Assembly: GCA_009823395.1 (NCBI GenBank)
Contig: CM020518.1
Span: 15,920,501-15,984,500 of the forward strand
From: Thamnaconus septentrionalis
Taxonomy: Eukaryota; Chordata; Actinopteri; Tetraodontiformes; Monacanthidae
Length of the DNA: 64,000 nucleotides
Reading direction: 5' to 3'
Shown: positions 1-13,249 of the stretch, piece after piece
How positions within the stretch are numbered: position 1 is the stretch's first letter
How the letters are laid out: every line of letters starts with the position of its first letter
Notes under the pieces: model-generated
Database searches by the model: none
Told to the model about the DNA's origin: nothing
Seen by the model: only the letters and a program-made list of their open reading frames with translations
Made by a program: the position numbers and the translations under genes

Positions 1-22
1 GACCTCTGCGTCTTTAAACCAG

Positions 23-2892
23 AGTCATTCTGCGCTCGCCGTACGTGGCCACAGACTTCCTGAAGAGAAGCCAGTACAAGCAGATGGTCGGACGGGCTGG
101 TCGAGCTGGGATCGACACTGTGGGAGAGAGCATCCTCATCCTTCAAGACAAGGACAGGAACATGGTAAGCGTGCTCACGCCGCATCCAGTGGAGCTGCAG
201 GGTACTGCAGGGATTTAGATATGCTTAAAAATCGACTTAACATACCACAGATTACATTTTTACAATGTTTTATATGCGTTTTCCTTCAGTGATCTGTTTC
301 CCCTGACAGGCTAAATCCCTCGTGAGCGCCCCAATGGAAAACTGTTACAGCAACCTGATGCTTGACGATGGAAAGGGCCTCCTGAGCCTCATCCTGTCCC
401 TCATTGGACTGAATGTAAATCGCCATCATCACGATCAAACCGGAGCACGTGTCCCTGGCACGCTATCTTTTCACTTCAGTTCAGTTCAGAGCGCTTTTTT
501 GTTGCAGATCACCACCTCGCTGGAGCAGGTGAGGGAGTTCCTGAAGGGGACGCTGCTGTATGTCCAGCAGGGGCACCTGTGTGCTCAGAAGAGTCTATGG
601 GAGGAGGTGCAGCAGTGTGTGGACCTCTTAAAGGACAAAGGTCTCATCACGGTCACCATGGACTCGCACGGGCCAACTATGCAGGTCACCAAGCTGGGAA
701 AAGCTACTTATAAAGGTGAGTGAGTACTTTATTTAGTACATTTATGTCATAGAATTTGACCTCGGACCACACATAGACAGTATTAAGTCATATTATATTT
801 TAAAAGACGCCTTTATCTCCCAGCCTTCAGTTTAAAAAAAAAAAAAAAAGATGTCTCAAATAATTAGGTGCCGTTCTTCCAGAATGATGTCTGCCAAGCA
901 ACCAACCGAGCTGCTAATAGAAAACTTCTCACTGTATATTTTGATGACCCTTCTGTGTGTAAGACTGCTGTTCTCAAACATGCTTTGGTCCACAGGCTCA
1001 GTGGATCTGACCTACAGCGACGTGCTGTACAAAGATCTCTCCATAGGCCTGGATGGTCTGCTGCTCAATAGTTACCTCCACCTGGTCTACCTGGTCACGC
1101 CGTACAATATCATTTCGCAGTGCAAGCCTGACTGGATGACGTACTTCAGACAGGTACGGAGCCAGCGTGAGACTTTGCAGTGACCCTGAAACAACCTGAT
1201 TGCAAACCGGCGGGTTTTTTTCTTGTGTCACAGTTCAGCCTCCTGTCAGCTGCGGAGCAGAAGATGTCTGCGGCCGTCGGCGTGCCCGAGAGTTTTGTCG
1301 CGAGGAAAGCTGCAGGGCAAACGGTGAAGAAGGTACGGTTTGCTTCAAATTCTACTGGAGCTTTTTTTCTACTTTGACGATCAGCCCAGAAAGACACTCA
1401 CAATGGATTTGTTTGAAAATGTTTGATTGCAGCATGACCAGCTGTTAGCATAGCACAGATTCCGTGACCTGCCGCATTTCATTATGCTAATTTAGGTTAG
1501 AGGTGAGCAAAGAATGAAAATAAATGGAATGCAAATGCATGTTGATTGGATGCTAAACTGAGCACATTTTAAGAAATTAAACATTGAGATTGATGAACCT
1601 CTTCATTTGTACAAAACACAAGGACTGAGTGAGGTTACAGAACTGAAAATTGGAGAATGTGTTGTTTATTTTCCTTTTTTGCAGTTAACTAGTTTAATGC
1701 ATCCCTTCACCACAAAGATGTGCTGTGCACTTAATAAAGTCCCTTAAAAATAGAAAAATGTAGGTAAAAGGGTAAAAAAAAAGAAAAAAGAATGAACTGA
1801 TGAACCATGATGCATGCCTACATCCATTTTGTGCCCTGGTTTTGCTCACTTTTGCAGAGTGCGAACATGGAGGTGGTGAGCCGCATGTATTTGGCCCTGG
1901 TGCTGTTCACCTTGCTGAAGGACACAAACCTGTGGAACGTAGCCGAAAAGTTCCAGCTGAGCCGGGGCTTCATCCAGACGCTGCTCAGCTCCTCCTCAGC
2001 CTTCTGCTCCTGCGTGCTCCACTTCACGGAGGTATCGGCACAAGTGTTGCCTACGCAGCTTGCTAAACCTTAGACCTGGAGAACGTTGAAACTGATGAAT
2101 AGGAACTGCTCTCTCTCTCCACAATCAGGAGCTGGAAGAGTTTTGGCCCTTCAAGGCCCTGCTGACGGAGCTGACGCGAAGGCTGAGCTACTGTGTGAGG
2201 GCGGAGCTTATCCCTCTGATGGAGGTGGCTGGAGTCATGGAGGTCGGTGTGGAGGTCCAGATAAAAGTGCCTGTGTTTGTTAATACAGTATTAAATCACT
2301 AGGATAAAGGTTTAAAACTTACTGAATTCATTAACCGAAAAGTAGCATTCTGCAGAATTTCTGAGATCAGCTGAAAACACAACAAACAACAAGATGAACG
2401 AGCTGAAATATGACCTGTGAAAAGTTAAAAGTCTCTACTGCTTTTTAGTTGTTAAATGAACAAGGGTAACACCTGTGTGTTAATTATGATTTTGAGCTCC
2501 TCTTTCAGGCTCAATATAATATCCTGTTTCCCTTGTAGTCACGGGCAAAGCAGCTGCATAATGCTGGCTACAAAACGTTGGCCCACCTGGCCAACGCAGA
2601 CCCTGCTGTCCTCTGCAAGACCATAGACAACCTTTTCAAGAAACAGGCCAGTCAGATAGTGGCCTCCGCTAAGGTAAGCGCCATGTCACCCAGTCGTCAA
2701 TGGCAAAAAGAAGCTTTGGTGTAAGAGGAATAAAATAATTAACACATGAACTATTTGTCCATCAGATGATGTCTCTCTGTGTTCCAGATGCTCGTGAATG
2801 AAAAAGCTGCAGCGCTCCAAGAGGAAGTGGACGATCTGCTCATGATCCCTTTAGATCTGCCTACTCCTTCAGAGACAGACAAACTAGCTTGA
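23..2892 (+). CDS. helq: HELQ (DNA helicase, POLQ-like), C-terminal nine exons (5' partial)
   Basis: HELQ is a superfamily 2 3'-5' DNA helicase of the nucleus that acts in replication-coupled repair and strand-annealing end joining. Nine exons join in phase: 23-164, 310-414, 508-715, 996-1153, 1234-1332, 1858-2031, 2129-2242, 2539-2673 and 2788-2892. They give about 412 residues ending in ETDKLA and a TGA at 2890-2892. All introns are GT-AG. The first exon holds the helicase core motif [13 protein letters not shown] (motif VI, the arginine-finger region) followed by [10 protein letters not shown]. Later exons match the winged-helix and helical parts of HELQ, for example [12 protein letters not shown] and [18 protein letters not shown], the second resembling a helix-hairpin-helix region. 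The N-terminal ATPase motifs lie outside the window. The human protein is about 1100 aa, so roughly the last third is seen. hpse follows in the same direction, as in mammals. Identity is from remembered family sequence, not a search. Confidence 0.93.
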
Positions 2893-3827
2893 CTTTTTTT
2901 TTTTTACAGAGAAGTTTTATTGTCTTTGTTAAAAAAAAAAAAAAAAAAAGGCAATTTTTAGTTTGCTTGTATTGACCATCTTATGAGAATATCAGTAGTG
3001 TGTAATTATAATTTATTGGACTTTCGATTTTTTAACAAAGAGGACTTGAATAAATGCAACATCTTCCAAAAATTAGAATCCACTAATTTCTTGCACTAGA
3101 GTTTGGTTCCCCGACAGCATGACTTCTGGCTCTCCACTAGATGGCAGCACAAGATACAAATTGGTCCTTGCACTGCGGTGCGACGTCTACAGAACTGTAT
3201 TGCGGATGTTTTGGTTTTGCAATTCCTCGAATCAGGCGGATAACAACCCCATGAGGATTGTGGGCCACAAAATGGATACTTTCACATATTTATTGACGAG
3301 TAACCGATAGAGCACAGATCATGCATTTGTAGCATGAGATTTTGATGACTCACACGAGCACATTAATAATATATTGCACTGTGTCTTAAAGAAAAGACTG
3401 TGTTTTAGTGCTAATATTCCCAAGACGCTAAAATGCATTATCATGTTTTATTTAGTCCTCCAATATGAATGGCTCGTTTTAATTTTGAGGTGTTTTGCAA
3501 ATCAACCGGAAATTGATGTGCCCTGACATCAGTCATTTGTCATGTCATTTTTGTACTTCTCACCTTTTGTACTATTATCATTTTTACAATTTTGAAATGA
3601 CCAGACAACAATAAGTTCCCCGCCCCCCTCCACCTCCCCCAACCCCACCTTCCTACATTAACATGCCTGCTTTCGGTGCCGGTGTCCGGCCGGAACTGAG
3701 CTAACCGTGTGAAAACGCGTCGCCCCTCAGTCCTGTTGTAAACACAGTCGCACGCGCCAGGAGGAAGCGGTTGAAAGGAAGTGCTGAGCATGCGCTCCGG
3801 GGCTCGACTCGAACCGCCGGCGCAGTC
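2893..3827. other. helq 3' UTR and helq-hpse intergenic region
   Basis: There is no credible gene here. The first 160 bases are probably helq 3' UTR with T and A runs. From about 3600 the sequence becomes GC- and CpG-richer and leads into hpse, so the hpse promoter and 5' UTR probably lie at 3600-3827. I saw no clear TATA box. Confidence 0.5.
3049..3054 (+). promoter_or_regulatory. Probable helq polyadenylation signal
   Basis: A canonical AATAAA lies about 157 bases after the helq stop codon, in an AT-rich tail. It is the first such hexamer downstream, so a short 3' UTR is likely. Confidence 0.6.
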
Positions 3828-6800
3828 ATGATGAGCGCCGCGGGGCTGCTGGTGGTTCTCTTGTCTCTTCTCCGCTGCCGCGCTAATGGAGTTCCCGCGG
3901 AGGGGACACCGGAGCCCAACTCCACGCGTGTCGCGGACGCCGCCGTGTCGGTGGACCTGTCGGCAGCGAGCGGCCGGGTGGACCAGCGCTTCCTGTCCGT
4001 CACCATCGACGCCAGCCTGGCTTCGGACGAGATGTTCATGTACCTTCTCGGGTTGGTTTCCTGCGACGCGGTCATTGAAGCCAGCAGAGTTGGCGGCTTT
4101 ATGGATTTTATTATTATTATTTTTTTAACTACTTCTCCCTAATCCCGTTACCGTCGAGTCCGGTTAATGTGCCTTGATCTGCCGCCGCTAACTTCCATTT
4201 AAAGCCGCTTAAACCCTCTCAACTCCTGAGTGATCATCCCACAGTGCGATGAATTATTCCCCTCAGGACCGAGGAGGAAGCTGTGTGCTGAAATAATGCG
4301 CTGATTGGATTTGTCTCTTCTTTTTTTTTTTTTGCAGCATCGCTCTAACTAGCGCCTCTGTTTGGGCTTTTAGCAGATCACACAACAGCTACAACAACAA
4401 CAATAAAAAAGCTGTCAAACAAGTTGGTATCAAATTCTGACGCTTTATTTAAGTCCACCCGAACCTCCCAGACTACACTACACTAGACTTGATTGATTAT
4501 TTATCAAAATAGTTCAGTTTACAGCCTTTATTTACTGTTGGTGTACCTGACAAATGTTACTGGAAAGGGACCCAAACACCAGGTAATCTCTGTCTAGGGA
4601 AGGTTCACATTCACCTGGGGCTGGTTTTGTGACATTCTCCAGTCTTGTGCCAACTTATGTTTTATGACACTTTTGAACACTCCTCTTCTATTGACCCTGT
4701 GGAGGAGAGCCAGGCCACCTACTCGGTATTCCTCTGCCCAGGGGTTGAATGGAGGCAGTGAGCAACCATTGAGCATCAACTCTCCAGGGTTTGCGTTGGT
4801 CCGGGCAGCGACAGCATTACTGTCATTTTGCCCATACTACACAACATCAACAGCTTCTGTGTTTGTTGTCGTCATGATATGTGTCCAGAAGTCTCGAACT
4901 GGACTCAAAAGAAACTAGAACGGAGCCCATCCTGGGTAATTGTTTCTCGGGTTGAGGTTGGACCTATGAGCTTCATTGAAATGAATCTGTTGATGGTCCG
5001 GATCTTTAGAAGCACAAACTATCGAAACCATTTCTTATCCCTGTCAGAGGGCTTCCTGGTGGATCTTTGAAGCATTCCATGGTCTAGCAGAGGCGTGCAA
5101 AGCGTCGGACATGCCTTCACTTCCTATTTCTGCGCCCTCTGTCCCCACTAATAAAATACAACTATTTTGTGTGTAATCTGGAGCTGCAAGCCTCATCTTT
5201 TGATTGCTTCAATATTTTTTCTTCTTTTTCAATGCGTTTTGCAAATGCTTACGTCCCCACCTGCTGTTGACACATTTGCTCTGCGTTTTCTTTCTCAAGC
5301 TCTCCAAAGTTACGGACGTTGGCAAGAGGTTTAACTCCAGGTTTTTTAAGATTTGGTGGGACCAGACAAGACTTCATGGTGTTCAACCCTCAGAGGCGCC
5401 TGTCCAGCTCAGCTTTCACCGCAGGTGATGAATACAAGGTTTACAAAATTAACCTCAGTGGTACAATGTTCACATTGTTGTGTTCCGGTGCATTTCCATC
5501 CCATGGATCATGGATGGATGGATGGATAGTGAAAGAATTTCAAGTAAAATCTTCTCTTCTTGTGTGGTAGAACCATCCTGTGACAAGCTGGAGTTGCCGC
5601 CATGGCTTGAGCAGAAGCTGAAGAGCGACTGGGCTAAACAACAAGTGATACTGATGAGCGAAAACATGCAGAGGAAGTTCAAGAGAGTGAAGTTCACAGG
5701 TACGAGTTGTCACTCCTTGTCTGTTTTTTTGCTCCCTCAAATTTGGCTCCATTTGGTCAAACTTGACTTTGTGCAGTGTTTAAGTGACGCACTGCAATAG
5801 TCTCGAGAGCTGTTGATCTTTCAGTATTTCTTGTACTGACTTCTGTGCTTTCCTTCCGGTGACAGAGTACACTGTGGATTTGCTTTACTCCTTCACCAAC
5901 TGCTCAGGACTGGACCTCGTCTTTGGGCTGAACGCTCTGCTGAGGACGTCTGACAACAGCTGGAACAGCAGCAATGCCCGCTCACTGCTGCAGTACTGTG
6001 AATCCAGACAGTACACTATGTCCTGGGAGCTGGGCAACGGTACACAAATGCAAATGGGTTTTTAACAACAGTCCAAGGTTTTCAAAACTGCTCAGAAACT
6101 CGAAATTCAAAAAAATTGAAGTTGCAAAAAAAAGAGAAAATATGATCCATTATCGCTCACTTTCAAAGTTATACCAATTATTAAATGCTGCCTCTGTGAT
6201 TAGTTTTCACTTCAATGTTTTGTCATGTGAGTGATTTAGCAATTCAAGTTAGTCATTGTTGAGGACAGTCATTTATTCCCCTAATGGGGACTTTCTGTTC
6301 CTGTTGTGCGGAAAGGTTAACAGGAAGTGGGACATAAGAAGCCGTTTAATTCGAAGCTGACTCAATGAATCTGACTCAATATTGACTGTTTGCCCTCAGA
6401 GCCCAACAGTTTTGAGAAGAAGGCTGGGATTCGAGTGGATGGATATCAGCTGGGACAGGATTTCACCTGTCTGAGAGAGATGATGTCAGAGTCTCCCTTT
6501 TACCGCAGCGCCAGGCTGTACGGGCCAGATGTAGGTCAGCCGAGAGACCACAGGACAGACCTGCTGGAGGGGTGAGAGGAAACCCTGTTACCGTCTCTAA
6601 TGAGCCATTGGAACCCGACAACGAAGGAGAAATGTATTGCATCAACTGTCCTTCGAGTGACATCACATTAAAACTGTGGGAAAAATTTCTATGCATATAT
6701 ATCGAAACTAAAACCAAACAACTATCAAAATTGTTCAAGATTTTTTTTAGTCTTTGCACTCAGCGAAAAAATAATCAACTGAAGTAATTTTTAGCTTTGT

Positions 6801-9800
6801 TGGAAAACAATTCTACACCGCTCTGCCCTGAAATTAAAATGTAAAATGTATTTTCTATATAAAACTGCTCCTCACATCTCCTGTCACATGATAAATTGCT
6901 TTACCGTTATTGAATCACACTGCTAGTCATTTAATCACAGTCGGCGAGGAGGTGCGAGCCTCGCTTTTGTTCCCTTCCCATGAGTGTCTGCTGTACAGTT
7001 TACTTGCTCTGAGTGCCTGTGGGAATCAAGTCACATGGGTCGTTGCAATCCCGGTTTCAACACCCTTTTATCGTCACCGTTAAGGTTCCTCGAGGGCGGA
7101 GCCGAGGCAGTCGACGCCGTCACCTGGCACCAGTGAGTTTGTAGATAAGGAATGAAAAGATAAGAACTGTTTGCCCACTTTCAGGTTTACAGTTCCATCC
7201 ACAGACCGTGCACAACTGTAAAACTGCCAGCTGCTGTTCATCAGATTCCTCAATCAATTGAATCCACACTTGTGTTCACCCTCTCTCCCTTTTCTCAGTT
7301 ACTACGTCAACGGGAGGGACACGTCCTTGGAGGATTTTCTCGATCCTGAGGTTCTCGACTCGTTGGCTTTGAAGACCAACGAAGTCCTGGAGGTAGTAAC
7401 GTGTGGTGCAGCCGGTCGCGCGCAAACCAGCACGGTGGTGTTCGAATTGAGTGGACGTGGTCGAAGTGTACAGTTGCTTTTTCTGTGACTCAGAGAGTGA
7501 ACCAGGTGTCCCCCGGGAAGAAGGTGTGGCTGGGAGAGACGAGCTCCGCCTACGGAGGAGGAGCCCTGGGGCTGTCGGACACGTTTGCCGCCGGATTCAT
7601 GTGAGTTTTTTTCGTGGGCAAAGGTGAATTTTAAACCAGCCAGCTTTACGACATGATCACTGCGATACACAGGAAATAAAGTGTTTTTTAAAGGATCTGT
7701 CATTCACCAGAGCAACAGTTTTGACAACTGGCCTGCTTTTGCTTCGTTTGACTTGGTCATACATTCATGACTAGCTCATCTATTTGAGCACAGGGGAAAG
7801 AAGCACTGATGCAGTTCGAGTGCTTCCTTCCCCAAATGACTGTCAGCAGGAAATCTCAGGAATGCAGTCAATTGAGTTTTCTATAACCAGCATCACCAGA
7901 CCCGCAACAATCCTTTAAGTATTGCTGTAGCTCATTACCAGGTTCACTGTGCTTGCTGCAGTTAAAAAAAAAAGAAAAGAAAAAGGAACACAAAAACCAG
8001 AACATTCCTATAAATGAACTCCTAACAGTGCATCAGATTTTCAAACTGTTTCTCTCGTGTGGGTCCACAGGTGGCTGGACAAACTAGGCCTGGCAGCCAC
8101 TCTGGGCCTGGATGTTGTGATGAGGCAGGTGTTAATCGGTGCTGGCAGTTACCACTTGGTGGACAACAACCTCGACCCACTGCCGGTGAGATTTCTTTGG
8201 CTGCTTCCAACACTTTTTAAAGCTCTGCATATGTTTTTATGAAGTTAAAATTCTCTCTTCTTTTTACTGGTACTTTAAGTGAGGAAGTGTTAGATGGTCC
8301 ACCAAAGAATATTTTGCCTCTTCTGCTCCTTTCAAGTCCATGTTGTATGATTTGGCATCTGCTTTCACTTTTCATTGACCACTGATACTCTAACAGCACG
8401 TGCCTACAGCCTGTCTGTTAACTTTCCGAGAAACATGTCAAGTCTTTCCTTTGCCTCTCTTGATTTGTCGACCTTTGAGACTATGTGCTAAGGCACGCAG
8501 TTCCGGAGATCAGCTCTTTGTGATGTCACAAAGGGCACCAGTGTTTACAAACACTTGGAAGATCCAACAAAGCCAGAGATTTTGGCTGGAAGCTGATACA
8601 TTTCCGCTGGAGGCTGCAACCAGACGCATGCTTTCTTCAGATCAGTCAAATGTTCATGTTTAAAAAATACATAATGTGGAACTTTTAAAGAGGGTTTTAA
8701 ATGTATCCTGCCTCCTCTCACATTCTAAACTCATTAATGATGACATTTATTTATTTATTTATTTATTGCCTTTTAATACTTTACCCTTTTAGACTGTCAG
8801 AGGACGCTGTTAACACATTACTTAACCATTTATTATTTAATCTTGGCACCACTTTGGTTGAATCTCAGCCAAGTATCCTGCAGAAAGACACAGAATGAAT
8901 TTATTCACTGGCCAGATATCCTTTGCTGCAAAACAGGTCCACGCTCCATTCGATCATTGTTTGATTTCTGGACGTGTAATCAACCAGCACTACATGGTTC
9001 ACTTCTCGTGTGTCTCGTCTTCTAGGATTATTGGCTCTCTCTGCTGCACAAGAGACTGGTCGGACCGGAGGTCCTGAAAATAAAGCTAATCCCCGTCACT
9101 GCCAGGAGTAAATACGTACGGCAGTATCTCCACTGCGCAAACAGAGACAGGTACTGTTGTTCTAGGCGCGTGCTTTATGGGGTTTTTTGAAAAGACATTG
9201 TTGACAAACTTGTTCCTCTGCTTCTCAAAGATACCAAAGCGGAGCGGTTACGCTGATGTCCATGAACTTGAGTAAGAAGCCGTCCAGAATCTCCTTGCCC
9301 TCGCCCCTCTCCGCCAGCACAGTGGAGGCTTTTGTGCTGGAGTCCGGGGAGGAAGGGCTGGAGTCCAGGTGCGTTTCAATACAGGCATTTATCAGCCAGT
9401 TAGCTGGAAATCTTCTCTGTGTCGTGTGGCAAATAACTATTTCTTACATGTCACTTAACGTGAAACCTTTTGCTATTGAACTATAGTAGTTGGGGGGTGG
9501 GGGGCGGGGGGGGTGATTCTCTTCATTTCACCAATATGAGAACTCCTCAGTGATTCAAAACATGAGGTTCAGTCTCCTGGCGGTGGATATTGTCCACCTT
9601 TGGAAACATAGCTATCATTTTTTTCTTGATGCTGGGAAGCATCGTTAACTTAGACATGAGCCTGATTATGACCTAGCATATTACCTGTACCTACCAAGAT
9701 AAGCTTCCGGCATCTTTGCTTGTTTTCAAAATTCATAATACATAAGTGTCATCTGGCTCTGATGACACTTGGCTTACTTTACCAAACTGCTTAGCAGCTG

Positions 9801-10360
9801 AGACGCTCGCCCTTGCTTTGCGTTCTCCTCTGCGTCTTCTCTAGGCTTTTCAGTTGCTGCCGGCTGCCAGCAGTTGCTTCCCGGTTTCATCACGGCTTAA
9901 AGGAAGCCGAATGGTTACGAAACCCAATGTAATCCTACAGCCAATCAAAAACACTTAATTTTGTAGGAGATGTGGAGAAATGAAGTATTTCAGTGTGTCA
10001 GTGTTTGTGCTCAGCAGGGTTGTACCTTCATTTTTGAAAGTAAAGCGGAACTTTTAAGTCGTCTGTCATTTCGCCATCTGCTGACCGCCCGTCTACTCAC
10101 GAAGGTCCGCCAAACTCAACGGAGAAGTGTTGAAGATGGTGGATGACAAAACTCTCCCTGAGCTTGAAGGACGCCGCCAGCCTGCGGCCGGACATCTGGA
10201 TCTTCCCGCTTACTCGCTGGCCTTCTTCGTGTTTCCAGATGCTCGCCGCAGGCTGCATCTGACCCCGAGCCACAGGTCGCCGCGGACTCCACGGATGACA
10301 CGTGTCTGCAGGCCACACCAAGTGACCAATTACACTCAGAGCAGGACCAAAATGACTTGA
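3828..10360 (+). CDS. hpse: Heparanase (endo-beta-glucuronidase)
   Basis: Heparanase is a secreted or lysosomal GH79 hydrolase that cuts heparan sulfate chains. Twelve coding exons join in phase: 3828-4051, 5300-5424, 5571-5699, 5866-6039, 6400-6571, 7085-7132, 7299-7392, 7494-7600, 8071-8185, 9026-9150, 9231-9368 and 10105-10360. The start [21 protein letters not shown] is a signal peptide. Family landmarks are [14 protein letters not shown] across the first junction, [20 protein letters not shown] with the acid/base Glu, VTWHHYYVNGR, and [16 protein letters not shown] with the nucleophile Glu. Both catalytic residues are present. As read, the ORF is 568 aa, longer than human (543). The excess comes from the last exon, where the conserved end AAGCI followed by a stop sits one base out of frame at 10245-10262. 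The true product may therefore be about 535 aa. As in other heparanases, a linker region should be removed to give 8- and 50-kDa chains (family knowledge). Confidence 0.94.
9491..9514 (+). other. G-quadruplex-type G-run in last hpse intron
   Basis: Three G-runs of six to eight bases separated by single bases (positions about 9492-9513) lie on the sense strand of the intron before the final hpse exon. The runs are long enough to supply four G-tracts. Function is not shown. Confidence 0.6.
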
Positions 10361-10447
10361 ACTTTTCAGACGATGGCACTGTTTTTTTTTTGTTTTGTTT
10401 TTCTTGTTTTCTTCATAGCGGAAGCTGTGGTGTGAAAATATTTGGAT

Positions 10448-10453
10448 AATAAA
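10448..10453 (+). promoter_or_regulatory. Probable hpse polyadenylation signal
   Basis: AATAAA lies 88 bases after the in-frame stop, and 186 bases after the alternative out-of-frame stop at 10260-10262. It follows a T-rich stretch, and either stop would leave a short 3' UTR. Confidence 0.6.
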
Positions 10454-10582
10454 GTCTATTTTTCATTCCCATTACACCGAGTAAGCTAAATTTGTTACGC
10501 TACTTTTGTTGGCCTGAATTATTTTTCAACCCAACAGACAGCCCTTGTAAGGGTGTTTAATTTTAGACAAGCTTGTCGCAGA

Positions 10583-10830
10583 CGGCCTGGTAGTGCAGTG
10601 GGTAGTGCAATTGGCCCCTAATGGCAAGGAGCTTCTTGGTTTGATTGGTTTGCAGGTTCTTCCTGTGTCTGTGTGGGTTCTCTGTGCGTGCTGCAACTTC
10701 CTCCCATGCACGGTGGGGGAACCGGTGACTCAAAATGATGCAAATGCCTTGTTTCTCTCTTTGTTAGCCGTGTGAAAAACTTGCCCAGGGTGTGCCCTGC
10801 CTTCGCTCTGTAATAGCTGGGACAGGCAGG
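10583..10830 (+). repeat. Decayed tRNA-derived SINE copy
   Basis: This is a diverged plus-strand relative of the SINE at 46837-47217. It keeps the order of landmarks: GTAGTGCAGTGGGTAGTGC (box A region), GGTTTGATTGG (box B region), CTGTGTCTGTGTGGGTTCTC, CTTCCTCCCA, CCCAGGGTGTGCCCTGCCTTCGC and AGCTGGGA. No target duplication could be recognised, as expected of an old copy. Confidence 0.75.
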
Positions 10831-13249
10831 TGGAAACTTGCATCACCAGGCGAAGTTGTCCTGATGACAAGCTAGACGAGTAAAATCAGGGGAAAAATAG
10901 TTCTTAACTGTACACAGGCGTTGCCACATCACACTGATTACATTGCCTCTGTAGCTCAGGTAGGTGTTTGCTTGTTTTATTTACAGAAACAGGCAAATAA
11001 AATGAAATAAAAATAAACAGAAGCCCTCATTAAAAAAAAAAAAAAGTACTTCCTTGCATGTTGATGGCCTAACCTGACATACCAGCTGGAATCTTTAACG
11101 TCTTGCAAAGTTCGAAATGTGGCATGAAAGTAGTTTTAGTCAAATGAGGCATGAATCTGAATAATTTGTATGTTTAGTAACCTGTCGCCGCGAATGCACC
11201 AGACCGCCCGGCACGTGGCAACATGCAGCCGCTGTCCTCAACACCCCCATTGCTTCCCTGCACCGGCGACCCGACAACCTGAGCTGACCGCTGATGAGTC
11301 ACATTTGTTTGCCCCATGAGCCCTAACGTGACTCAGATTGCTCATTTTAATTTTCAGAGTTTTTGGTTTAGTTCACACTCACGTGGACTGATGCGGTAAC
11401 ACGGCGCGCAGATGAAACAACGTGGAGGATTTGAAGCGCTGAGGGTCAACATTCCAGAGCAATGGAAGGGCGTGTGCGGGCAGGTTGGAGCGGGTGGAGG
11501 AAAAACGACTGGTGTGACGCGCGATAGCAGTCTCGGCGAGAATGAAAGGAGAGCTTTACAAAGCGCTGGCGAGAGTGAGCGTGAGTGAGCTTGTACGGCT
11601 CAGAGGCGGCGGGCGGCACTGAGGAAAAGACAGGCGGCCAGTTCTCTCTGGGTGTGACTAGGATGGCTTTGGGAATGAGTACGTCAGAGGGACGGTGCAC
11701 GTTAGATGTTTTGGAGATAAAGCCAGATAGTTTGGACACGTCCAGAGGACAGATGGTGAATACATTAGTAAAAGGATGCTGAGGATGGAACTGACAGGCA
11801 GGAGGCCTGCAGTAGGATGCAAAGCGCAGTTTGCTGAATGAAACAGCCAGACTCATTCCAGGATCCTAATAATTGGATACACTGGCATATGTCTCAACCC
11901 ATGTGTTGACCATATTTAAAAGAAAAAAAAAACATTCTGTAATGATGAGTTTAAATTAAAAAAAGAAAAAATATATTCAACTTGGACATGTGGAAACAGT
12001 GGTTGAGGCACTTTGTCCATGGGATGGTGCTAGAGTCATTTTTTTCAGTTCCAGTTTTCATGTCATACACAGATATGCAAATGGTTATTATGAAACCCTT
12101 CATTATACAACAAAGAACACGGCGAAATAGCCTCTTTAACAATAGGATTGTTGCAGGAGTGGCAGCATCTTGCTGAAAACCATTCAGTGTTAAATAATTC
12201 ACTGTTACACAACACGCTGTACTAACGCTTGATTGTATTTTTATTCTGTAAAGATCTCATTGCCAATGGCCCATATATGTATAGCCTATTTGAATACTCC
12301 TACTGTGTTTATGTAGGTTGTGTCCATAAATGTAGAATTATTATTTAAAAAACAAACAAAAAACAAAAAAACCTTTGATATTTTTTTTTTTGTCTCTGTC
12401 TCTGTAGGAACAAGCATGATGACATACGGGACATGAAGGAAAATACCCATTTTTACAGCGTCAATAATCTGTCTTTAGGAATATAAATTCCTAAATGTTC
12501 ACCCTACATGTAATAATGTGACAAAATGTATTCTATTCAAGTATTTGCAGTCTCGTTATCTGGTCAGAATTTTAACAGTAACAACTTTTCATGAACAACA
12601 CTTTTCATCAACAAAAGCAATAAAAAATATTTTTCTTCAACTGGGTAATTCGGTATGTAAAATAGAAAGCAGCATAATATATACATAAATATATATACAC
12701 GTTACAATCATTTGCTAACTAAAAATAATGCTTAATTTGAAAATAAATAAATAAATAAAACTCGGAATGCCTTCTTATCAGCGCTGCGGTAAACGGAGTA
12801 AATGCCAGTTGCTCGGTGGACTGTGAACGCATCGCATTAATATCGCATTAATACTACATTACCCACAGCCCACCGCGTTGAGCCATGTTGTAGGAAATCC
12901 GCTTGCGGCGGATTATTGTAATCCGACAGAGTGTCTGGACGACACATCGGATCACGACACAAAAAAAAAAAAAAAAAAAAAAAGCAAAGCCCAGCGGCCT
13001 GTAGCAGATGCACCTCGTCCAAGAATAAAGGGATAAAGTTGAGATATGATCTGACGCACTGCTTGCTGCTCCTGAAGGCATCAGCGGCGGTGCCCGAGCC
13101 GTTTCCTGGACCAGTCGACTCGCCTGACAGACACTGACAGCGGATTGGCATCACTGCACCGCAGAGCGTCGGGGATAGGAAAAGCTTTAATTTGTTAGTT
13201 ACAGACGTCTCCCCCCTTTTTTCCCTCCCAATCGCCAGGTTAAGCTCCA

